64,000 nt of DNA. Origin: Cytospora piceicola (Eukaryota > Ascomycota > Sordariomycetes > Diaporthales > Cytosporaceae). The notes under the pieces are model-generated. The model was not told the origin of the DNA. It did no database searches and saw nothing but the letters and a program-made list of their open reading frames with translations. Location of the stretch: contig JALQBC010000001.1 in NCBI GenBank assembly GCA_023375675.1, positions 1,550,001-1,614,000 of the forward strand, given 5' to 3'. This document shows positions 56,253 to 64,000 of this stretch, in pieces. Position 1 is the first letter of the stretch; each line of letters begins with the position of its first letter. The translations under genes and the position numbers were made by a program.

Positions 56253-57200
56253 GGTGCCCAGATTGTCGGATCAGGCGCAGGTGTTGTAGTGTTCACTTGC
56301 GGGAGTCAAATTGTTTGCGAGACTCTGGATGTGTACGGGGCCCGGAGATCCCAAAGGCACAACAGCTGGTCTTCTAGAGGGAGAAAGTTGTGAGGTCGAA
56401 ACTGCGAGAAGCAAAGCCAAACAGCAACAGGGTGGCACCCGCCACGATGGCAGCTGTTCTTATAATGCATCTGTCATTGCTCCATATCAGATATCAAAAG
56501 TACACTGTGAAAGCCTGGTCCAAAATTACCAACAGACACAAACCACATGGAGTCGGCTCCTCCATGCAGTAGTGCTGACTAGCCCCCCGACATTCACCGT
56601 CACCCGGGCTTATTGCGCCAGTTGTAAGGCACAGTCTGGCGGCTGACGGTGTGCGTTGCTCGCTTGTTCAGAGCCTCGAGGTCAACGTATGGAGAAGGAT
56701 GCGATAGCTTCGGAGAGGGAGCTCCACCATCTTGCATCGTATCCACTTGGTGTTGCCATGTTGGTAGAATTTCTTTCAGCTGGTAGGCGGGCGCTGTGGC
56801 ACAGCCATCAGTTGGTGCCATGACAGGCAGGCCGAGACCTTATTATAGCCTTCGGCACAGGTGATGATAATCCAACATCGTTGATTTCCAGAACAGTTGT
56901 TGGTACTATTTAATCAACAGACAAGCCTGCCCTTCTATCAAGCTTTGACAGGTGGCGTACGTGATCAATCACCTGCAGTATCCGCTCGACCAAACGTTGA
57001 TGTCAAGCAAATTCTTGGTTTAAAAAACACTTCACGGTATTGTGGAGGCCGCACGATTGTGCTTGGCGGCTTAGATTGATACCCAGAACTGAGCTCAGTC
57101 AAACATGTGTTGTCAGAAGTGCGGGTGCGAGCTGGAATCAAATTAAGGTGTATCAGTCTTATCGTTCATCATTGCGAGGCTATGTGTCCAATCGCATAGC
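56253..57200. other. Intergenic region, about 950 bp
   Basis: It lies between the four-span protein start and the RRP3 stop. It holds one uncertain small frame (56600-56821, listed next); nothing else recognised. Confidence 0.45.
56600..56821 (-). CDS. Uncertain small open frame, 73 residues
   Basis: ATG-initiated and moderately protein-like (AYQLKEILPTWQHQVDTMQD), without a recognised family. It could be a small gene or an exon of one. It lies wholly in the gap between two supported minus-strand genes. Confidence 0.25.
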   Translation of the reverse strand: MAPTDGCATAPAYQLKEILPTWQHQVDTMQDGGAPSPKLSHPSPYVDLEALNKRATHTVSRQTVPYNWRNKPG

Positions 57201-58871
57201 TCAACCCTCCTCAGCATCCATGTTGTCCCGGCCTCTCTTCCCATTCCCATTCTGCGAGCGATGCCGACCTTTCAGAACTGCGCCCTTATTTCCTCTGTCT
57301 TGATGAAGGCTCTTCATCTCATTTCTCGCGTGTCGCTGAGCCTCCTCAACGCGACCCTTGAAAACGAATACCTCCTCCTTTTGGGTGGGGAATTCATTCT
57401 GCTTGTCGCCCAAGGCTGCTTCTATTCGTTTGAATATCTCGACGTCGTACTAGATAAATGTTAGTGGTTGCTATTGATGGGTAGGGCCTGGAAGGCGTAT
57501 TAGCCACTTACCTGTGTGACAAAGCTGATGGCGCGGCCGCTTTTTCCTGCACGGGCTGTTCGTCCTACTCGATGGACATAGGTCTTGCTGTCACCGGGTA
57601 GATCGAAATTGACGACAAGGTCGACGTTGGGGATATCGAGACCACGTGCGGCAACGTCTGTTGCCACAAGGATGTCACGGTTTCCAGTCTTAAACTTGTT
57701 TAAGGCACCAAGTCGGTTCGACTGGCTGAGCTGTCCGTGTAGGGGGATAGCGCCCAGGCCGAGCGTTCGGAGAAGAATGGCAAGACGCTGGCACTCGTTC
57801 ACCGTTCGAGCGAAAATGACCGCCGATTGTCCAGAAAACTCATTTGCCAGGAGATAGACGAGGTAGGTATCTTTGTGTGTGAGAGGTATGAAAATGTAAC
57901 TCTGTATCAGCGTCTTGACTGTTTGGTACTTGCTGGCCTTAACGCTGATCCGGGCGGGGTCGCGAAGAGAGGCACGCTGCAAGCTTTCGACCTTGGAGCT
58001 CATCGTCGCACTGAAAAGGAAGGTGTTCCGCTCTCGGGGAAGGAACTTGAGGATTTTCTGCAACGTTGTTAGTGAGAGTATGATTGACACAGCCTCCGTA
58101 CAACCGCACTCACCTCGATAACTGGGCCGAACTCGAGCTCCAGCAACCTATCTGCTTCGTCCAGGACCAAATACTTCATTGATCGAAAGCTCAAACCCTT
58201 TGTACGTTCAAGGTGGTCCAAGATACGTCCAGGCGTGGCAACAACGATATGCGGCTTCTTGCCAAGGGCAACTTGTTGTGGAGTGAACTCCATACCTCCC
58301 ACAATTGTGCATACCCGCAGAGATATGATTGCGCCCAATGCCTCGAAGGTCTTTCCAATCTGGAAAGCCAACTCACGTGTAGGAGCAAGGACGAGGGAGA
58401 AGAGAGGTTGCGGCTTTTCAAGAAGAGCTTGTAGAATAGGCAGTGCAAACGCAGCTGTCTTTCCGGAGCCTGTCTCAGCGAGACCAACAATGTCTCTGCC
58501 TTGGAGAGCGACGGGAATAGCCTCCTCTTGAATCCTCGTAGGGTGTACGTATTTCAGCGTGGCGCATGCTTCCGCGAGTGTGTCGACGACGCCCTGGTCA
58601 GACAGTTAGACTGAAGATCTCAGATACAAAGAAGCGAGGGAAGTCATACCAGGTCCTTGAATGTCTTGGGTGCTACTTCCTCCACCTCCTCCACTATGTC
58701 CTCTGCGTGTTCATTGTCTGGGGAGTCCGAATCGCTCGAAACCGGTGGTGGTGATGCATCCTTGGTCGTAGTCGGTGTCGGTGTTGCTGCCGACTTTGTT
58801 TTGGCTGGAGAAGTTGGTCCATCTGACCCGTGAGACACCTTTTGGCGCTTGGCAACCTTATCGCTAGCCAT
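57201..58871 (-). CDS. rrp3: ATP-dependent rRNA helicase Rrp3 (DEAD-box)
   Basis: Four exons, 58871-58650, 58593-58114, 58057-57512 and 57449-57201, all phase 0 with introns of 56, 56 and 62 bp; 498 residues. The first 70 residues are low complexity (Ser/Thr/Pro then acidic). The core has all motifs: Q motif [23 protein letters not shown], Ia PTRELA, GG, Ib [36 protein letters not shown] and [13 protein letters not shown] basic tail ends in [19 protein letters not shown]. The [20 protein letters not shown] neighbourhood is characteristic of Rrp3, which is required for 18S rRNA maturation in the nucleolus. It is divergent from SSF1 with 409 bp between the start codons. Confidence 0.93.
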
Positions 58872-59280
58872 CTTGATAACTGGAATTGTTGACGATTATC
58901 TTCTCTTCCCTTTCCTTCTGTTTGGGTGATCGAATCTGGAGTAGGTTTCATGGTTCCTGGCAGAACACGGGAATTTGGGCGGTGGACGAAAGTTTTCTAT
59001 GGGGCAGCTAGTGTCGTTTAGCAATGCTCGCCCGTGCTGCCCGTTACTTTATAGCGAAGGTATGGCCAGCTGGTAGTGCATATAACGGGGTGTCGTGCTG
59101 TTTGTCGCAATCCCAACCCAGGGATTCTTATCGCTCTTATCGCTCAGACCCACCTGAAATTTTCTGGGAGCACTTGAGCTTTTCGCAGGCGGAACATCGA
59201 AAACCGTCCTTTGACTTTCAACCCAGACTACTCAACTCTGCAACAACGACGACGAGGACTTCATACCCTCGACAGCAACC
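58872..59280. promoter_or_regulatory. Bidirectional promoter of RRP3 and SSF1
   Basis: This 409-bp spacer separates the start codons of two ribosome-biogenesis genes. It contains a perfect tandem 9-mer CTTATCGCT (59127-59135 and 59136-59144). TGAAATTTTC follows at 59155-59164, similar to the A/T core of the yeast RRPE element. The reversed TCGCT core loosely recalls the PAC element. Resemblance is by eye. Confidence 0.55.
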
Positions 59281-60776
59281 ATGGCGAAACGAAGAACCAA
59301 GAAGAGGACCCATGCGTCCTCCAACCCAAACAGCAAGTCTGGGGAGGCGCCCTCTGCCGGAAAGATGGACATGAACGACCCCAAAAGCATGGTCATCCGC
59401 ATCGGTGCAGGCGATGTTGGGTCCAGCATCAGTCAATTGGCTACGGACGTGCGAAGGGTTATGGAGCCTAGTACTGCGACCCGTCTGAAGGAGAGAAAGG
59501 CGAACAGACTTCGAGACTACGTTACCATGTGCGGACCTCTGGGCGTTACCCATCTCATGCTCTTCTCGAGATCCGAGTCTGGAAACACGAACCTCCGCGT
59601 ATCTACAACACCCCAGGGTCCGACGCTGCACTTCAGGGTAGAGAAGTACTCGCTGGCAAGGGATGTTAGGCGGGCGCAGAGACACCCCAAAGGAGGCGGC
59701 AAGGAGTACATCACTCCGCCATTGGTACGTACCTTTCTATCCCCTTTGTATTACGAAAGTACTGACACCCTTCACAGCTGGTCATGAACTCATTAACCAG
59801 TGAACCTGGCAAGGCCACCGAGAAAGTACCTCGACACCTCGAAACCCTCGTCACCAGCGTCTTCCACGGCCTGTTCCCGCCAATCAACCCTCAAGTCGCC
59901 CCTCTCAAATCCATCCGCAGAGTGCTGCTTCTCAACCGCGAACGGTCAAAGGACGACGACTCATATGTCTTGAATTTCCGACACTATGCCATCACGACAA
60001 AGGTCACAGGTGTTTCGAAAGCCGTGAAGAGGCTCAATGCAGCCGAGAGGTTAATGAACAGCAAGAGCCGGAAAGGCAAGCTGCCAAACCTCAGCAAGCT
60101 CCAGGATATCGCAGATTACATGATAGGTGGCGAGAATGGTGACGGATACACCACCGATGCCACGAGTGGCAGTGAAGCAGACACAGATGCCGAGGTCGAA
60201 GTTCTCGAGGCAGACAAGAGGAAGAAGGTTGCAAGAGCACGGGCTGCGGCTGCTGCTGCTGCTGCTGATGAAGACGAGGAGGAAGAAGAAGTCCACGGTG
60301 ACCACAAAGTGGAGCGTCGGGCCGTAAAGCTCGTTGAGCTGGGACCACGGATGAAGCTCCGGCTGACCAAGGTTGAGGAAGGCCTCTGCGGCGGGAAGGT
60401 CATGTGGCACGAGTACATCCACAAGACGAAAGAAGAAGTCAAAGAGCTCGAGAAGACATGGGACAAGCGAAGGAAAGAGAAGGAATCCCGAAGGGTGCAG
60501 CAGAAGGAAAACGTCGAGAAGAAGAAGGCAACGAAACAGGCCGGAAAGGGCGAGAAGGAGGACGAGGACGAGGACGAGATGGATCTCGACTATGGCAGTG
60601 AAGCCTACGACTACATGGACGATGAGGAAGGCATTGATAGCGATGGGTTGGAAGGTGACGCAGAAGCGCTTACCAACGAACAGGCCGAGGAAAATGGAGA
60701 TTGGGAGGACGAGGAAGAGGAGATTGCTGATGCCGGTAAAAAAGAATCACGCAAGGCTTTCAGCCGCAAGGCCTAG
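59281..60776 (+). CDS. ssf1: Ribosome biogenesis protein Ssf1 (Brix domain)
   Basis: Two exons, 59281-59724 and 59778-60776, phase 0 across a 53-bp GTACGT...ACAG intron; 480 residues. The N-terminus is basic (MAKRRTKKRTHASSN). The Brix domain covers about residues 30-370: SMVIRIGAGDVGSSISQLATDVRRVM, RLKERKANRLRDYV, THLMLFSRSE, GPTLHFRVEKYSL and later RRAVKLVELGPRMKLRLTKVEEGL. Acidic and Ala-rich inserts break the domain near residues 275-310. The C-terminal third is highly charged, a coiled-coil Lys/Glu stretch followed by an Asp/Glu-rich region. Ssf1/Ssf2 (human PPAN) joins Rrp14/Rrp15 in early 60S particles and is needed for ITS2/27S processing. Its stop lies only 18 bp from that of the convergent transporter gene. 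Confidence 0.93.
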
Positions 60777-60794
60777 GTCGGCCAAAATATACCC

Positions 60795-62605
60795 CTAAAC
60801 GCCTTCTAGCATCATAACCTCCTTGCCCACGAACTGGGCACCACAATTTAAAGCATCCAACCCACAGCCGTTTTCTTGTTCTTCCTGTATTTCCTCCGTG
60901 GATATTTCTACCTCTCCAGCCTGTGAATATGTGGGCTCCTTGGACCAGCCAACCACCGTGAACAGTCCAAACCCAATCATCAAAGCAACAGCCGCAAGGA
61001 GCAGGCACATGGACGCTGAAGCAAAAACTAAGCGCTTGAATCGGCTCCCTGTTTCTCATTAGCAGTGCATTTGGTCTCTCGTCCTTCTCGGATACTTACC
61101 TTCGGCCGTGATACCCAGCGCCAATATCACGAAGACAAATAAGGGGATCTTCATCAGCCCGTACATCCCAGTTCGGCTCTTCTCACTGACGACCAGTCCG
61201 CGTAAGTACGCCATACTGGGTACATACAGCCCGTTGGCCACCTCAAACAGCAGAAAGGCACAAAACAGCGCGATCTCACTGCCAAGGACTGCCAGGAAGA
61301 ACAGACTCAAGATGGCCACCATGACACCAGTCATCAGCAGCCACACCGGAGGGACGCCCCTCTTTGAAGAGGTGTTGAACAGGAGAGCGCCGAGGATCAT
61401 TGTGGCCATCAAGGCGGCGAATATAACGCCGTACGGAATATCGTTGGGGCTTTCCGAGTCGGTCCTTGCCAGGTGTGCATGTTGTAGGACACTGGGCCAA
61501 AGGAAGATTATGAGGAAGGTGGTGCCTTCGAAACAGCATGTCACCAATGTGAGAGCCCATATGCGGCCGTCTTTCCATGGCGTCAGCGGTGCGTGTGAGT
61601 GCGGGTGAGTGGGAGAACTTACCGCCAAACCACCCCGATCCGTGGCTCTCTGCAACTGCGGGATCTTGTTTCTCTTCTTTTGGATCATTCGTAACACCGT
61701 AGTTCTCGTTCTATTGAATTGTCAGCCCAAGGACCCTCCATATCCTGGGAGAAGCCGACACCTACCCAGTTACGAAGCATCATCACAACTGCGACAACCT
61801 CAGAGACCTACGATTCCTAGTCAGCAAAAGACAGCAGATCATCAACAAGCCAGTCATTTTGAATACTCACGATACCAGCCCAAAATGGCCACAACTTCGA
61901 TCCCAGCACCGACACCATGCAATGTCCCACCACCCCACCCACCATTGCAGCCATGCAGTTGGCGGTAGTCATCAACCCAAACATCTTACCCAGTCCCCCC
62001 TCCTCCGCATCCTCGCTCCCCAGACCCCTCGCGTTCCACTCCGTCACCATCCAGCTCTCAAACACCGTCCACAGCAACGTCAGCGCGGTGCCGGCGAGGA
62101 CCCTGCCTAAGAACAACACAGGCAGACAGTCCCCGCCGAAGATCACCGTCAGACACGCCAGCACGTGTATACAACACTGCGCCATGCCTGCCCTGCGGCG
62201 TCCATATCGGTCCGCGAGGAAGCCTGTCACTGTCGCGGACACGGCGGCGGACGTGTATGCTGTTGCGTACAGGCCGATGACGACGGACTCGGGGAGGGCC
62301 TTGTCGTCGCGGAGCAGCGGATACAGGTATGGGCCGGAGAGCCATTCGGATGACATGACGAGGAGGTAGACGCTGAGGAAGGCATAGCGGAAAGATCCTA
62401 TCTCGCCATCGTTATATGTGCGCGGTTCTTCGTCTCCGTCTCCTTGGTCGAGCTCGCTGGAGGAGTCGAGTTTCTCCTCGAAATTGACCTTCCGCCACCT
62501 TGTCTGTATCTGCACGAACGGCCGGATGATTATTTTGCGGCCAGTGAGCAGGACTACAGCCGGGAGGAGGATCAAGAGTGCTGTCCAGTAGATGTCGAGC
62601 TGCAT
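60795..62605 (-). CDS. MFS molybdate-anion transporter (MFSD5/MOT2-like)
   Basis: Five exons: 62605-61871, 61807-61766, 61710-61623, 61570-61100 and 61048-60795; 529 residues. Exon 2 is a 42-nt microexon (VSEVVAVVMMLRNW) framed by GTAG acceptor and GTAGGT donor. The third intron's acceptor (GGAAAG) lacks a pyrimidine tract, so exon 4's start is the least certain. MFS spans run from LLILLPAVVLLTG at the start. Family markers include YLLVMSSEWLSGPYLYPL, LADRYGRRRAGMAQC, VFESWMVTEWN and LVTCCFEGTTFLIIFLWPSVL. These are recognisable as the MFSD5-type molybdate-anion transporter signature. It should carry oxyanions such as molybdate across the plasma or an internal membrane. Convergent with SSF1 at 18 bp. 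Confidence 0.88.
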
Positions 62606-64000
62606 TTTGTATGGTGTTGCCTTCGGGACGAATTCGCCTATATCATACTCAGTGAGAGGCTTCGAGGCAGGGTCAACAGGTAGCTTCGAGGCAATAATAG
62701 AACTGTTTATCGGGTGGTCTTATGCATTTCATGCGTGCTCCCTTTCTGGCCAGCGGTGGATGCCAAGGGCACGCATTCCGGCCAGTGTGGTTACTGCATT
62801 CCTGCGGCATCTTTGCATGTCTCACATAGTGTTGATTGTTACTACGGTCACCATATTCCGGTTGTTCTATTTTAGCTATCGCATCAAACCCGGTCTCCTG
62901 TTAATCGGCACGGGCTTCCCCAACCGGTGAGCTCATCAATCCATGTGGATAAACACATGCGAAAGCCATCAGCTCCAGTTCAAAGCTATCCTTCACGCTC
63001 GCGCATCCTGGTTCCTCTTGTTTCGCCTTTTCTTGGATAAGTCTCTACAGTCGTTTGTTCTTTTTCTTTCTACCGCTATCCCCTCCACATGATCTTTAAA
63101 TTGTCCCTTTGCCCAAATGTGTATACCCGTTCATCTTGGGAAAGGCATCTGTTTCAATCCCACGGAAAGGATACTCTTGTTGTTATAAAATGCCACTAAC
63201 AGGATGGATGAAACCTGGCTTAATACTCACTAGTTTCCATACACGTGAGACTCCCGAATATCATTTGACGTAGCTAGAAATCCGTGGTTAGAAAACATTG
63301 TCTTGTCGCGTCCCCTTCCAAATGCCCCCGCAGAGACACCACATGCATTTGGGACGATGCTCCATTGGTTCTCCCATATTATTCCTTGGCAAACCACAAA
63401 GAACCTTGGAAGCAATTACGCGCGCCTGCGGATAAAAACATGACGCAGACATATTTCCTCGTCGCACGCAATTGAATGTGAGGTCACGTCTGTCCTATCA
63501 GCAGTTTAAGGTCTCCTAGGCTTTCGACACGTTTTCCAGGGTTGTTAAAATCATGGTTTAGGCACTTGAATGTAAAGCTGGAAAAGTGGATTAAACATTG
63601 ATTCAAGCCCCAGGAACTTTCCTATATCGTGAAGCGCAGGATTCTGCCGATGCCAATATAACAAATATGACATGACTTCAATGTTTGTCCTCATGAAGAC
63701 CTAATATGGGGCTCCACTACAATAGAACCAGGCAGCCAGGCTCCTACAGTTGTTGACTTACATCATTATTTTCGGGATTTTATGTAGATGAGCGGTAGCC
63801 TACAGGAGAATCCCAATTTCAAGAAAAGGCCAATGAAAGACAGACCCTGTTCATACCTGGCAAAATGCAGACGGGAAGATGTTTTATCTTCTATACGACT
63901 GTTTGTTCTGCAGGTTGACATGATACCAGCTGCAGCTGGTTGCATAATCTTAGAAGCAAGAAGTCGTTTTGGTGTTCTATAGATACCATAAAACTTGGCA
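62606..64000. other. Intergenic region to right edge
   Basis: About 1.4 kb with no supported gene. The first 200 bp are the likely promoter of the MFSD5-like gene. Frames here are under 115 codons and not protein-like. Confidence 0.45.

Overview
This window is nuclear DNA of a filamentous ascomycete (Pezizomycotina), most likely a Sordariomycete. The evidence is short GT-AG introns (about 50-150 bp) in most genes, an asco-type laccase with the C-terminal DSGI tail, a RID/Masc1-type cytosine methyltransferase, a GPI-anchored GH17 glucanase, and a stretch that looks destroyed by repeat-induced point mutation (RIP). I recognise about 18 protein-coding genes and one tRNA. The species cannot be named from sequence alone.

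Layout. 0-17 kb: a histidine kinase cut by the left edge (-), a small mitochondrial-looking protein (-), a MARVEL-type membrane protein (+), a GH17 glucanase (-), a compact SET-domain protein (-), an F-box-like protein (-) and an MFS sugar transporter (-). 17-36 kb is gene-sparse: a thiolase-like protein with 4 exons (+), a laccase (+), a DxxxD-type CDF metal transporter (-), a GT71-type alpha-1,3-mannosyltransferase (+) and a secreted or anchored SGNH hydrolase (-) are separated by gaps of up to 4.6 kb. 36-43 kb has no convincing gene. Its right half (about 39.47-43.14 kb) is a stop-riddled, TpA-rich, CpA/TpG-poor island, which I read as a RIP-degraded transposable element. An intron-containing tRNA-Glu(CTC) lies directly beside it.

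44-62.6 kb is gene-dense and housekeeping-like: the RID-type methyltransferase (-), a Dnf3-like P4-ATPase flippase (-), an APH/CHK-kinase-like protein (+), a four-span membrane protein (-), the DEAD-box helicase Rrp3 (-), the Brix protein Ssf1 (+) and an MFSD5-type molybdate/anion transporter (-). The last 1.4 kb has no gene that I can support.

Functional themes. Rrp3 (18S rRNA maturation) and Ssf1 (60S maturation) are divergently transcribed from one 409-bp promoter, so co-regulation is plausible. GH17 glucanase, mannosyltransferase, laccase, SGNH hydrolase and sugar transporter are wall, secretion or nutrition functions but do not form an evident cluster. The most striking juxtaposition is the gene for the presumptive RIP enzyme about 1 kb from what appears to be a RIP victim. 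No biosynthetic cluster, CRISPR array or clearly new multi-gene system was seen. Exon boundaries were placed by hand from GT/AG sites and reading phase.
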